A DNA stretch of 64,000 nt from positions 2,838,001 to 2,902,000 of the forward strand of contig NZ_CP114905.1 of assembly GCF_027497195.1 (NCBI RefSeq), read 5' to 3'. Positions 24,510 to 33,192 of this stretch are shown here, piece after piece. Within the stretch, counting starts at the first letter, position 1. Each line of letters begins with the position of its first letter. The notes below the pieces were generated by a model. The model saw only the letters and a program-made list of their open reading frames with translations. It had not been told where the DNA came from and ran no database searches. Origin of the DNA: Streptomyces sp. WMMC500. GTDB taxonomy: Bacteria > Actinomycetota > Actinomycetes > Streptomycetales > Streptomycetaceae. The translations under genes and the position numbers were made by a program.

Positions 24510-25808
24510 ATGCCGCGCACCCCCCGCTCCGCCCTCACCGCCGCGTCCGCCGTCCTCCTCGCCGCGGTGCTGGCCCTGCCCGCCGACGCGGCGCCCGCGC
24601 CGGACGTCCCGGACGCGGGCGACTCCGCCGACCCCGCCGAGCCCGCCGGTATGCCGGGCACCGCCGGGTCCGCCGGCACTCCTGACGTGGCCTCAGGCGC
24701 CGCGGAACCGGCGGCCGACGGCCCGCTCGGCGGGTTGCTCGCCCGGCTCCAGGCCGTCCACGGACAGGCGGAGCGCGCGACCGAGGCGTACCACGCGACA
24801 GCCGAGGACCTGAAGGACGTACGCGCCGAGACCGCCAGGCTCGCCGGCGACCTCGCCGACACCCGCGCCGAACTCGCCGCCGCGCGCCGCCGGGCCGGAC
24901 TGCTCGCCCGCGCGCAGTACCGGGGTCCCGGGCTCGCCCCGTACCTGCAACTCCTCCTCGCGCGCGACACGGAGACCGCGCTCGACCGGAAGCAGGTCAT
25001 CAGCCGCGCCATCGGCAACCAGGCCGCCGTCGTGAAGCGGCTGGAGGCGGGCGCCAAGCGGCTCGACGCGCTGACGGGCTCGTCGCGGGAGGCGCTGGCG
25101 CGGCAGCGGAAGCTGACGGGTGAGCGGAAGCGGCGCCGGGACCGGGTGGACGACCGGCTCGCCGACGTGGCGGACGCGCTGGCGGAGCTGACACCGGCGA
25201 AGCGGGCGGCGCTGGACCGCATGGAGGTGCGGGGGGCGGAGGCGGAGCGGCGGGAGCTGATGGCGCCGGGCGACGGGGACGGCGGCGGCCCGGGCGCGGC
25301 GGAGGACGGCAAGCCCGGCGGGAGGCGCCCGGGGTCTGCCGGCGGCTCCTCCGGCGGCTCCCCCGACGGCACGTCCGGCGGTGCGTCCGGCGGTGCGTCC
25401 GGCGATACGGAGCGGGCCCGGGAGCCGGGTGCGCGGGGGCCGGCGGAGCGGGAGCCGTCGGGCGCCGGGCGGCGGGCCGTCTCGTACGCGCTGGACCAGG
25501 TCGGCAAGCCGTACCGCGCGGGCGCCGGCGGGCCGGGCGCCTTCGACTCCTCCGGGCTCACGCAGCGGGCGTGGCGGCACGCGGGCATCCGCATCCCGCG
25601 TACCGCCCGGGGCCAGTGGCGGGAGCTGCGCCGGGTGCCGCGGGACCGGATGCGGCCGGGGGACATCGTGGTGTACCACCGCGACGCCTCGCACGTGGCG
25701 CTGTACCTGGGGCACGGCCGGGTGGTGGAGGCGCCCCGCACGGGCCAGCGGGTACGGGTCGTACCCGTCACCATCCGGCCGGCGCGCGGCGCCGTACGCG
25801 CCGGCTGA
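24510..25808 (+). CDS. NlpC/P60-like protein with replaced catalytic residues (probable pseudoenzyme)
   Basis: A 432-residue secreted protein. A signal peptide (SALTAASAVLLAAVLALPAD) is followed by a coiled-coil region (about residues 70-250), a Gly/Ser-rich linker and a C-terminal NlpC/P60 domain (about 315-432). This matches streptomycete RipA-like cell-wall hydrolases. The usual FDCSGL motif reads FDSSGL here, so the catalytic Cys is S347 (TCC). H395 in DASHVALYLG remains, but the third catalytic position, normally His in the (H)AP motif, is E407 in VVEAPRTG. Peptidase activity is therefore unlikely; it may regulate or bind other hydrolases. Upstream GGGGGAAG may serve as ribosome site. 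Confidence 0.85.
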   Translation: MPRTPRSALTAASAVLLAAVLALPADAAPAPDVPDAGDSADPAEPAGMPGTAGSAGTPDVASGAAEPAADGPLGGLLARLQAVHGQAERATEAYHATAEDLKDVRAETARLAGDLADTRAELAAARRRAGLLARAQYRGPGLAPYLQLLLARDTETALDRKQVISRAIGNQAAVVKRLEAGAKRLDALTGSSREALARQRKLTGERKRRRDRVDDRLADVADALAELTPAKRAALDRMEVRGAEAERRELMAPGDGDGGGPGAAEDGKPGGRRPGSAGGSSGGSPDGTSGGASGGASGDTERAREPGARGPAEREPSGAGRRAVSYALDQVGKPYRAGAGGPGAFDSSGLTQRAWRHAGIRIPRTARGQWRELRRVPRDRMRPGDIVVYHRDASHVALYLGHGRVVEAPRTGQRVRVVPVTIRPARGAVRAG

Positions 25809-25832
25809 GCCGCCGCGCCCGGCCACCGCGGC

Positions 25833-26252
25833 TCAGCCGGTCAGCTCGCCGCGCAGGCCCGGGGTGAGGACGTGGCCGACGCGCCCGACGAACAGCTCCA
25901 TGTGGTACGCGGCGACGCTCAGGTCGCAGTCCGGCTCGGTGAGGACGCCGAGCAGCGAGCCGTCCCCCGCCTGCATGACCACCAGGCAGCCGTCCTCCAT
26001 CGCCACCATCGTCTGCTTGACCCTGCCGCCGTCCATGACGTCCGCGGCCCCGTTGGTGAGCCCGCCGATGCCCGAGACGACGGTGGCCAGTTGCTCGCCG
26101 GCCGACGCGGACTGCGGCGGGGCGGCGAGGAGGGGGAGCCCGTCGACGGAGACGACGACCACGGACCGTACGCCCGGGACTTCCGCGGTGAAGTTGTCGA
26201 GCATCCAGCGCAGGCTGCTGAGGGCGTCCCGGTGTTCCTGTGTGCTGTTCAC
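25833..26252 (-). CDS. Roadblock/LC7-domain protein, conservon CvnB type
   Basis: A 139-residue roadblock/LC7 fold protein: SLRWMLDNFTAEVPGVRSVV, then VVSVDGLPLLAA, GIGGLTNGAADVMDGGRV and GCLVVMQAGDGSLLGV. In streptomycetes, CvnB works beside the sensor-like kinase CvnA, the DUF742 protein CvnC and the small GTPase CvnD in a membrane-associated, G-protein-like complex. Here the GTG start overlaps the stop of the cvnA-like gene (GTGA), but no cvnC or cvnD follows; the convergent NlpC/P60 gene ends 24 bases away. The system is thus reduced or works with partners elsewhere. Confidence 0.88.
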   Translation of the reverse strand: MNSTQEHRDALSSLRWMLDNFTAEVPGVRSVVVVSVDGLPLLAAPPQSASAGEQLATVVSGIGGLTNGAADVMDGGRVKQTMVAMEDGCLVVMQAGDGSLLGVLTEPDCDLSVAAYHMELFVGRVGHVLTPGLRGELTG

Positions 26253-28450
26253 GTGCTGGCTCCCTGCTCTGTCGGTTCCCATGTCGCGGCCTCCGCGGCG
26301 GCGGCGCGCCGCCCGTCCCGGGACCCCTGCTGCAATCCGCCGAGCAACCGCCGCACCTCGCGCGCGTCGACCCCCGGCCGGGCCTGCGCGGGCACGGCGG
26401 CCACGGAGCCGACGGCCGGCACCCGGGCGGCGGACGGACCGCCGGCGGGCTCGGTGCCGCGCTGGGCGGCGCCGGCGCGGGCGCGGGGCAGGCTGCCGAC
26501 GGCGGCCAGGCCGCCGGTCGCGGCGGGGGCGAGCGCGGGGTGACCGGCCGCGGGATGGAGGATAGGCGCGCGGCCGGCGGCGGCGTGGTCGGACGCCGGA
26601 TGGCCCGATACCGGATGACCGTCCAGCACCGGATGGTCCAGCACCGGATGGTCGAAGGCCGGGTGACCGGGTGTCGCGTGCGCGGACGCCGCACCGTGCA
26701 CCGCCGCACCGTCCCGGGTCCCGCCGCCGGATGGCGCGGGTACGCCCCCCGCCGTACGGGGCCGCGCCGCCCCCGCGCCGCCGGCGACCGTTCCGCCGGG
26801 CTCCCGGCGCGGCAGCATCCCCGCCTCGGCGCGCACCCATCCCCCGGGGCGCGGTGCGACCACCGGCCGCGCCGACGCGAACGGCGGTGGCGACGGCCGC
26901 GCGCCGCCGTCGTCGGGCGGCGCGGAGCGCTGCGGCCCGACCCGTACGGGCACCGCCGCCCCCACGTGCCGTACGCCCGAGGTGTCCGCGCCCGGGCCCG
27001 TTCCGGGACCCGGCTCCGCGCCCCGCTCCCCGGCCCCGCTCCCCCGTTCGCCGCCGTCCGCTCCCCCCGCCCGGGGCGACCGCGCGACGGGACCCGCGCC
27101 CCCGCCGGCACCCGCCGCCGCGACCGCACTGCCGGCCCCCGCGACGCCGGCGCCGGCGGCCTCGTTCCCCCCGCCCCCGGGCTCCGCCACCAGCAGCCGC
27201 GCCGGCAGCCGGACCTCCGCGTCCAGCCCGCCGTCGCGCTGCCGCAGTTCCACGCCCACCCCGTGCCGCGCGGCCAGCCGCGCGACCACGTACAGCCCCA
27301 GCCCCAGCGCCTCCCGCGGCGCGGGCCCCGGGTCGGCGTCGGCGAGCCGGGCGTTGAGGTCGTCGACCCGGCTCGCCGGGCTGATGCCGATGCCCTCGTC
27401 GCGTACGACGAGCAGCAGGTCGCCGGTCCCCAGCAGCCGCCCGGTCAGCAGCACTTCGGACTCCGGCGGCGAGCACGCCGTCGCGTTCTCCAGCAGCTCC
27501 GCCAGCAGGTGGCTCGCGTCGCCGGAGGCGAAGCCCGTGACGTGCACCTGCGGCACGTCACGCGAGAGCACCACCCGCCGGTACGACTCGATCTCGCCGA
27601 CCGCCGCGCGCAGCACGTCGATCAGCGGGACGTGGGCGCGCCGCGTCCCGCGGTGGTCGGCGCCGGCGAGCACGAGCAGGTTCTCGCTGTGCCGGCGCAT
27701 GCAGGCCGCGAGGTGGTCGAGCCGGAACAGGGTCTCCAGCGTGCCGGGTTCCTGCTCGTGTGCCTCCAGTTCGTCGATGAAGGACAGTTGGCGCTCGACG
27801 AGCCCCAGCGTGCGGCGCGCCAGCCCGACGAACGTGCCCTGCACGCTCGCCTGGAGCCCGCCGATGCGCTCGGCGAGCGCCGCCCGCTCGCGCAGCAGCG
27901 AGTCGCGCTCGACGACATGGCTCTCCTGCGCCTCCGCCAGCTCCGTGCGTACGGCGGCGAGTTCGGCCACCGCGCTCGACGCGCCGCCGTCCGCCGTACC
28001 GAAGCCGTCGGCACCCTCGGCGCCGCGCCCGCCGCGCGCCGCGTAGACGACGACTCCCACGGCCAGCACCGCGCACAACACCAGCAGCGCGCCCTGCAGT
28101 TGCAGCGCGCTCGCCGCCTGCGCCCGCCCCCCGGGGCCGGCCCCGCGGGCGGCGCGGAGCGCACCGACCAGGCCGGGTGCCCCGGCCGCGAGCACCGCGG
28201 CGCCGACGACGAGGTACGCCGCCCTGACGCGCGGCGACATGCGCGGCGCGGGGCGCGCGCCACGGCGGCGCCGGGCGCCCCTGCCGGCGTGTCTGCCCTC
28301 CTGCCGATCCGGCTGCACCGGGGTCCGCAATCGCCCTCCTTCGACTCTTTGTCCGGCGGCGCCATGTCCTTGCATTTCGGACTGTTTGTGACTGAGTCCG
28401 GTAGCGCCCTGGTCCCGCTGGTTGACCTTGGCAGCAGGCGTCGCAGGCAT
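26249..28450 (-). CDS. Conservon-type sensor histidine kinase-like protein (CvnA type)
   Basis: A 733-residue protein. Two membrane helices (AAYLVVGAAVLAAGAPGLVG and GALLVLCAVLAVGVVVYAA) come after a basic N-terminus. The cytoplasmic part has a coiled stretch, the CvnA-typical LFRLDHLAACMRRHSENLLV in place of a classic H-box, the N-box ELLENATACSPP, DEGIGISP and GLGLYVVARLAARHG. The last 230 residues are low-complexity and include 5-residue DHPVL-type repeats. Start choice is uncertain: ATGs at 28570, 28450 and 28375 are in frame and none has a strong ribosome site; I chose 28450, which avoids overlap with the divergent gene. It is translationally coupled to the roadblock gene. Confidence 0.82.
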   Translation of the reverse strand: MPATPAAKVNQRDQGATGLSHKQSEMQGHGAAGQRVEGGRLRTPVQPDRQEGRHAGRGARRRRGARPAPRMSPRVRAAYLVVGAAVLAAGAPGLVGALRAARGAGPGGRAQAASALQLQGALLVLCAVLAVGVVVYAARGGRGAEGADGFGTADGGASSAVAELAAVRTELAEAQESHVVERDSLLRERAALAERIGGLQASVQGTFVGLARRTLGLVERQLSFIDELEAHEQEPGTLETLFRLDHLAACMRRHSENLLVLAGADHRGTRRAHVPLIDVLRAAVGEIESYRRVVLSRDVPQVHVTGFASGDASHLLAELLENATACSPPESEVLLTGRLLGTGDLLLVVRDEGIGISPASRVDDLNARLADADPGPAPREALGLGLYVVARLAARHGVGVELRQRDGGLDAEVRLPARLLVAEPGGGGNEAAGAGVAGAGSAVAAAGAGGGAGPVARSPRAGGADGGERGSGAGERGAEPGPGTGPGADTSGVRHVGAAVPVRVGPQRSAPPDDGGARPSPPPFASARPVVAPRPGGWVRAEAGMLPRREPGGTVAGGAGAARPRTAGGVPAPSGGGTRDGAAVHGAASAHATPGHPAFDHPVLDHPVLDGHPVSGHPASDHAAAGRAPILHPAAGHPALAPAATGGLAAVGSLPRARAGAAQRGTEPAGGPSAARVPAVGSVAAVPAQARPGVDAREVRRLLGGLQQGSRDGRRAAAAEAATWEPTEQGAST

Positions 28451-28562
28451 GCGGGCTTTGCCCCGGCGCTCACCCGAACGAGCGAAGATTGTTTGCCAGA
28501 GGGCCGCCGGGCCGTCCGCTCGGCGTCGGGGCCCGCGCGGCCCGTACGGGCAGACTGGGATC

Positions 28563-29330
28563 ATGCGCATCGAACTGGCCAGCGACCCCGCCGCACCACC
28601 CGCCCCGAACGAGGACTACGCCGCCGTGGCCCTGCCCGCCTCCGGCACCGGCGGGGCCGTGGTGGTGCTGGACGGCGTGACGCCGCCGCGGGACGGGGAC
28701 ACCGGCTGCGTGCACGGGGTGCCGTGGTTCGTGGCGCGGCTGGGCGGCGCGTTCCTGGAACTGGCCGGCGCCCGCGAAGCCACCCTCGCGGACTGCCTGG
28801 CGGACGCCATCCGCCGCACCGCCGCGGCCCACGGCCCGGCCTGCGACCTGACCCACCGGCGGACGCCGCAGGCCACGGTGGCGGCGGCGCGCTGGGACGG
28901 CGAGACGGTGGAGCACCTGGTGCTGTGCGACGCGGCACTGCTGCTGGAGGGGCCGGACGGCGCGGTGCGGCCGGTGCTCGACCTGCGGCTGTCGCGGTTG
29001 CCGCGGGACCGGCCGGCGGAGGAGTGGCGCAACCGCGAGGGCGGCTTCTTCACCGCCGCCGCCGACCCGGAGGTCGCGGCACGCGCGGTGACGGGCGGCG
29101 TGCCGCGTACGGAGGTGGCGGCGCTGGCGGCGCTGACGGACGGCGTGACGCGCTGGACGGAGGTGTTCGGCTTCGGCGACTGGACGGCGCTGCTGCAGCG
29201 GGTGCGGAAGGCGGGGCCGCAGGGTGTGGTGGAGGAGGTACGGGCGGCGGAGGCGGCGGACGCGGACCGCAGCCGGTACCGCAGGGGGAAGGTGCACGAC
29301 GACGCGTCGGCGGTGCTGGTCGAGTTGTAG
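28563..29330 (+). CDS. PP2C-like protein phosphatase-domain protein
   Basis: A 255-residue soluble protein whose motifs fit a compact PP2C fold: PPAPNEDYAAVA near the N-terminus, VVVLDGVTPPRDGD, ATVAAARWDGETVEHLVLCD, ALTDGVTRW and the C-terminal VHDDASAVLVEL. The Asp residues in these motifs are the expected metal ligands. It could dephosphorylate Ser/Thr proteins, but no kinase gene is adjacent. It is divergent from the CvnA-like kinase with a short shared promoter, which raises a possible functional link. Start ATG at 28563 gives MRIELASDP. Confidence 0.75.
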   Translation: MRIELASDPAAPPAPNEDYAAVALPASGTGGAVVVLDGVTPPRDGDTGCVHGVPWFVARLGGAFLELAGAREATLADCLADAIRRTAAAHGPACDLTHRRTPQATVAAARWDGETVEHLVLCDAALLLEGPDGAVRPVLDLRLSRLPRDRPAEEWRNREGGFFTAAADPEVAARAVTGGVPRTEVAALAALTDGVTRWTEVFGFGDWTALLQRVRKAGPQGVVEEVRAAEAADADRSRYRRGKVHDDASAVLVEL

Positions 29331-29446
29331 CGGGCAGGGCGACCCGCTCCTCGCTCACCGGGCCCGGGCCCCGATCCCGCCGGCTACCCGGCTGGGGGCG
29401 ACCGGCCCGGCGAAGCGCAGGCGCCGCGCGCCGCCGCGCCCGCCGC

Positions 29447-29950
29447 TCAGCCGCCCTGGCGCCGGCCGCCCCCGCCCGCGTTCAGTTCGTTGAACCGCGC
29501 GAGCAGCCGGGCCAGTTCGGCGACCTCGCCCCGGTCCCACCCGGCGAGCTGCTGCACGTACTCCGCGTGCCGCGCTCCCCGTACGCTCAGCACCCGCCGC
29601 CGCCCCTCCTCCGTCAGCCGGACGAGCGCCGCCCGGCCGTCGGCGGGGTCGGGCTCGCGGTCGACGAGGCCCAGCTCTTCGAGGGCGTGCAGTTGCCGGC
29701 TGACGGTCGCCTTGCCGATGTTGAAGTAGCAGGCGAGCTCGGTGGCGCGCCGCCCGCCGTCCTCCAGCCGGACCAGCAGCGCGTACGCGCCGGGTTCGAG
29801 TCCGGGAGCGACCTGGCGGGCCATGTCCGCCGCGATGCCGCGGGCCCGGCGGTAGAAGACCGCGAGCTCCCGCTCCAGATCGAGGAAGACGTGGTCCACA
29901 CCATTTCCCTCGTTCTCCTGCTCGCCTCCGGGGGTTTCGGCCTTGTGCAC
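29447..29950 (-). CDS. MarR-family transcriptional regulator
   Basis: A 167-residue winged-helix regulator: LERELAVFYRRARGIAADMA, then GAYALLVRLEDGGRRATELA, CYFNIGKATVSRQLHALEEL and the wing DREPDPADGRAALVRLTEEG. I chose the GTG at 29950, which has GGAAGGG 8 bases upstream; an in-frame ATG at 30049 would add 33 residues without family similarity. MarR proteins respond to small phenolic or stress ligands and usually repress nearby genes. It is divergent from the GH25 lysozyme gene and convergent with the PP2C-like gene. Confidence 0.85.
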   Translation of the reverse strand: MHKAETPGGEQENEGNGVDHVFLDLERELAVFYRRARGIAADMARQVAPGLEPGAYALLVRLEDGGRRATELACYFNIGKATVSRQLHALEELGLVDREPDPADGRAALVRLTEEGRRRVLSVRGARHAEYVQQLAGWDRGEVAELARLLARFNELNAGGGGRRQGG

Positions 29951-30354
29951 GTCAGGGGCCCTTCCGGCTTTCCGCGGGCTGAAAGTTTTCTTCAGAAGCG
30001 GCAGAAGCCGCAGCTCCCCCAGTATTTCGCAGGCGTAGACCAAAGGCACCTGCCGGACCCTCTTTCGCTCCCGCGCACACTGCGCTTACCTTCGGCGCTA
30101 GAGATCGTGACATGGCCACACCAAGGGCCGGGGCCGAGACCCCCGCAGGCGTACGAGGACGGGCCACCGCCGCCCCGCCGCTCCCGCCGCCCAGCCGCTC
30201 CCGCCGCACCCGAGCCGGCCGCACCACACCACCGGCGCCTCCGCACCCTCCGCCTACCGGCACCACCGGAACCACGGACCACCGGACAGCACGGCACCAC
30301 GGCACCGCCGGCACCACCGGCACCACCGAGGAACCCCCACACCCGGAGGAACGC
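29951..30354. other. Intergenic region between MarR and lysozyme genes
   Basis: About 400 bases without a gene I can support. It holds a small hairpin GCGGC-AGAA-GCCGC (29998-30011), an AT-richer patch near 29980-30030 where divergent promoters could sit, and from about 30250 to 30330 a low-complexity CACCACCGG/ACCACGG-type repeat forming the long leader of the lysozyme gene. An open plus frame from 30112 through this leader is read in repeats and looks non-coding. Confidence 0.5.
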
Positions 30355-31236
30355 ATGTCATCCCGAGTCCGCACCCGCCCGCGCATCGGGCGCCGCTCCC
30401 TCGCCGCCGCCATCGCCACCGCGGCCACCTCGCTCTCCCTCGTCGCCGGCCTGACCAGCCCCGCCGCCGCGGCGGGCCACCGGCTCAACCCCGACCCCCG
30501 CACCCTGGAGCGCGGCGAGGCGTACATGGGCGCCGGGATCCGCCTCCACGAAGGCACCGGCGCCCCCGCGGGGTCGGCCGGCGCGGCAGGCGGGGAGGCC
30601 GGCCCGCTCGCGACCGTCGAGGGTGTGGACGTCTCCAGCCACCAGGGCAACGTCAACTGGTCCACGCTCTGGAACGCCGGCAACCGCTTCGCGTACGTCA
30701 AGGCCACCGAGGGCACGGGCTACAAGAACCCGTACTTCACCCAGCAGTACAACGGCTCGTACAACATCGGGATGATCCGCGGCGCGTACCACTTCGCCCT
30801 CCCGAACGGCGCCAGCGGCGCCGCCCAGGCCGACTACTTCGCGAGCAACGGCGGCGGCTGGTCCCGCGACGGCAAGACGCTGCCGGGCGTGCTGGACATC
30901 GAGTTCAACCCCTACGGCTCCACGTGCTACGGACTCAGCCAGGCCTCGATGCGGAGCTGGATCAGCTCGTTCCTGACCCGCTACCGGGAGCGGACCGGCC
31001 GCTACGCGGTGATCTACACGAACACCAACTGGTGGATCCAGTGCACCGGCAACTACGGCGGCTTCGCGAACAACCACCCGCTGTGGATCGCCCGCTACGC
31101 CTCCTCGCCCGGCACGCTGCCGGCGGGCTGGGGCTTCTACACCTTCTGGCAGTACACCTCGACGGGCCCCACGGTCGGCGACCACAACAAGTTCAACGGC
31201 GCCTACGACCGCCTCCAGGCCCTCGCCAACGGCTGA
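30355..31236 (+). CDS. Secreted GH25 lysozyme (N,O-diacetylmuramidase type)
   Basis: A 293-residue protein with an export signal containing GRRSLAAAIATAATSLSLVA and ending at SPAAAA. After a 45-residue linker comes the GH25 barrel: GVDVSSHQGNVNWSTLW, RFAYVKATEGTGYKNPYF, GAYHFALPNGASG, the catalytic DIE in LPGVLDIEFNPYG, then YTNTNWW and WQYTSTGPTVGD. These enzymes cleave the beta-1,4 bond of peptidoglycan, as in Streptomyces cellosyl. Length matches single-domain forms with a pro-region. The ATG follows GGAGGA. A strong terminator lies 21 bases downstream. The role is cell-wall turnover or attack on other bacteria. Confidence 0.92.
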   Translation: MSSRVRTRPRIGRRSLAAAIATAATSLSLVAGLTSPAAAAGHRLNPDPRTLERGEAYMGAGIRLHEGTGAPAGSAGAAGGEAGPLATVEGVDVSSHQGNVNWSTLWNAGNRFAYVKATEGTGYKNPYFTQQYNGSYNIGMIRGAYHFALPNGASGAAQADYFASNGGGWSRDGKTLPGVLDIEFNPYGSTCYGLSQASMRSWISSFLTRYRERTGRYAVIYTNTNWWIQCTGNYGGFANNHPLWIARYASSPGTLPAGWGFYTFWQYTSTGPTVGDHNKFNGAYDRLQALANG

Positions 31237-31257
31237 CCCCGCCGCCGCCCCCAACCC

Positions 31258-31299
31258 CCGCCGGTCTCCCCGGAGCTGCTCCTCCGGAGAGACCGGCGG
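31258..31299 (+). terminator. Strong hairpin terminator after the lysozyme gene
   Basis: CCGCCGGTCTC (31258-31268) pairs perfectly with GAGACCGGCGG (31289-31299). After one mismatch, CCGGA/TCCGG adds five more pairs around an 8-base loop. It lies 21 bases past the lysozyme stop and may also serve the convergent gene. Confidence 0.8.
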
Positions 31300-31387
31300 T
31301 CACCTGACGTCCTCGACGGGCAGGGGAAACCAGAGCAGGGTACCGGTAGGTGATCAAACCGACCTTCGGACTGACTGTAGGCGGCGC

Positions 31388-32431
31388 CTAGCGCACGACC
31401 GTCTGGATCTCCTGCACCGTCACGTCGTAGGTCGTCTCGAAGACGCCGTCCGGCAGGTCGCCGCCCGTGTTGCCCGAGCCCGTCCAGTCGACCTCCCACG
31501 TGATCGACGCCTTCAGCCCGTACGCACCGCCCGCGGCCTCGCTGGACCGGTGGTACGTGATCCCGCACGGCGGCACGCTCTCGGCGTCGCCCCTGCGGTA
31601 CTGCCTGCCGACGCCGCCGTCATCGCCGATCGCACAGGCCCCGCCCTCCGGATGGACCACGGCGTCGTCCGCCCCGGGGTCGAGCCGCAGGCTCACGGGT
31701 GTGGCGGTGGTCTCGGCCCACAGCCCGGTGCCGGGCAACTCCGCCCGCACCGCGACCTCGTCGAAGGCGGCGGGCTCCTGCCAGATCCAGGTGGGCAGGT
31801 TCACCTTGAGCCGGTCGTCCGCGGGCTGCATCTCGATCTCGGTACGGGGCACCCTGACGGAGTCGTAGGCGTACTCGGCGAGCATCTCGGGGGTGAGGGC
31901 GGTGGGGACGTCGGGGGCGGCGTTGTCGTCGGCCCAGAACATCAGTTGCTGGTCGCAGTCGTCCGCCTCGGTGTCGTCCTCCCGGTGGGGGTTGCGCACG
32001 GCACGCCACCACATGCCCTCGCCCTGCTGGTCGAGGTTGTAGTTCTCGGGATTCCCGTCGCCGCCGTCGCGGTAGTACTCGTGCATGAGGTCGACGCCCC
32101 ACTGCAGGCGGCTGTTGACGGGCACGAGGTTGCCGTTCTCGATGGCGTTCACGGCCCGCTCAAGCTCCTGCGGAGTGGCAACGGGCTCGTGCCAGCACGC
32201 GGGCGGCGTCCAGTCCGTGTCCACCGCCGAGATCGGCTGCCCGCCTTCCCCGCCTCCCCCTGTCTGCCGCACGACGACCTGGGTGGCGGTGGCACTGAGG
32301 GTGCCGCTGTTCGGGTCGGTGTCGCCTTCCAGGCCGATGCCCGACCCGTTCTGGGCCAGCACGACCCCGGCGCACGGTAAGAGCAGCAGTGCCGCGACCA
32401 CCCCGGGGGTGGCCAGCCTGCGGGGGTTCAT
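31388..32431 (-). CDS. Secreted protein of unknown function next to a lipoprotein gene
   Basis: A 347-residue protein with a signal peptide (RRLATPGVVAALLLLPCAGV, cleavage near VLAQ). The mature part is acidic and Trp-rich, with ACWHEPVATPQELERAVNAI, DLMHEYYRDGGDGNPENYNL and CGITYHRSSEAAGG, and several cysteines likely in disulphides. I do not recognise a catalytic family. The ATG at 32431 overlaps the upstream lipoprotein stop by ATGA, so the two are co-expressed. A two-protein extracellular complex is plausible but unproven. Confidence 0.75.
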   Translation of the reverse strand: MNPRRLATPGVVAALLLLPCAGVVLAQNGSGIGLEGDTDPNSGTLSATATQVVVRQTGGGGEGGQPISAVDTDWTPPACWHEPVATPQELERAVNAIENGNLVPVNSRLQWGVDLMHEYYRDGGDGNPENYNLDQQGEGMWWRAVRNPHREDDTEADDCDQQLMFWADDNAAPDVPTALTPEMLAEYAYDSVRVPRTEIEMQPADDRLKVNLPTWIWQEPAAFDEVAVRAELPGTGLWAETTATPVSLRLDPGADDAVVHPEGGACAIGDDGGVGRQYRRGDAESVPPCGITYHRSSEAAGGAYGLKASITWEVDWTGSGNTGGDLPDGVFETTYDVTVQEIQTVVR

Positions 32432-33090
32432 GGCGATAGTCCTCCTGCGTCGCACGCGTCCCGGTTGTTGGCGACGTCGGCCGTCTGCCAGGCACCGGCG
32501 TCGTTCTTCTGGAGCGTGGTGCTGTACTCGACGTACTCGTACGGATCCGGCTGCGTCAGCACCTCACCGCTCTCGCGGTCCTTCTGGTCCACCTCGCGTT
32601 CGTCGGAGCAGAAGCGCAGGGTGGCCGTGAGGCCGTTGTCGCTGAGCCGGACCTCCGGGTCGAAGAAGCGGAAGGTGCCCGCCACCGTGGCCCCGGCGTC
32701 CTTGAACTCGCCGATCCACTCCTGCAGGGACGTCCAGGCTCCCGTGCCCTTCATGTTGTAGAGGGCGATGAACTCCGTGTTCGGATTCGGCGGGTTCCGG
32801 GTGATGGCCTCGTACGTCGCCCGCTGGCGCTGCGCGCCCGAGTCCAGGACCGCCTGCTCCTCCGGGTCCTCCGACTCCCAGTCCTCGAAGACCAGTTCCA
32901 CACTCGACGGCAGCTCGATCTCCGGACCCTCCGCGGCCGGTGCCGACGGCGACTCCGCCGGGCTGCTCTTCTTCGCACCCTCGATCTTGTCGTCCGACGA
33001 CCCGGAGTCGTCGCCCCCGCACCCGGTGGCCAGCAGGGTCGCGGCGGCGAACGCCGCAAGCGCGGGGGCTGAGCGGTAAACACGGACCAC
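32428..33090 (-). CDS. Lipoprotein of unknown function
   Basis: A 220-residue protein with a lipobox (AATLLATGC, Cys at about residue 24) followed by a Ser/Asp/Pro-rich linker and a globular domain including LVFEDWESEDPEEQAVLDSG, IALYNMKGTGAWTSLQEWIG and CSDEREVDQKDRESGE. The start is GTG (VVRVYRSAP) with a GGAG site 7 bases upstream. It would be anchored to the outer face of the membrane. It is coupled to the downstream secreted-protein gene. An 8-base inverted repeat lies in its promoter region. Confidence 0.8.
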   Translation of the reverse strand: MVRVYRSAPALAAFAAATLLATGCGGDDSGSSDDKIEGAKKSSPAESPSAPAAEGPEIELPSSVELVFEDWESEDPEEQAVLDSGAQRQRATYEAITRNPPNPNTEFIALYNMKGTGAWTSLQEWIGEFKDAGATVAGTFRFFDPEVRLSDNGLTATLRFCSDEREVDQKDRESGEVLTQPDPYEYVEYSTTLQKNDAGAWQTADVANNRDACDAGGLSP

Positions 33091-33111
33091 GATCGACTCC
33101 AGTGACGATTC

Positions 33112-33138
33112 GGTAGCGTTGAGTGACAGGACGCTACC
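33112..33138. promoter_or_regulatory. Inverted repeat upstream of the lipoprotein gene
   Basis: GGTAGCGT (33112-33119) and its exact inverse ACGCTACC (33131-33138) are separated by 11 bases, 21 bases before the lipoprotein GTG on the minus strand. It could be an operator or a leader hairpin. The binding protein is unknown. Confidence 0.4.
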
Positions 33139-33192
33139 AACGGCCGACCGGTTCCGGCACCCGTTGCCCGTACAAGCACGGACGCACGCCGA

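Noticed and set aside
29785-29800. GGTTCGAGTCC, resembling a tRNA T-arm
   Set aside because: It lies inside the MarR gene and no acceptor or anticodon stem can be formed around it; the same holds for a similar string near 44105.
30112-30354. Extension of the lysozyme frame upstream to an ATG at 30112
   Set aside because: The added residues are encoded by CACCACCGG-type repeats and precede a clear signal peptide; the ATG at 30355 has GGAGGA.
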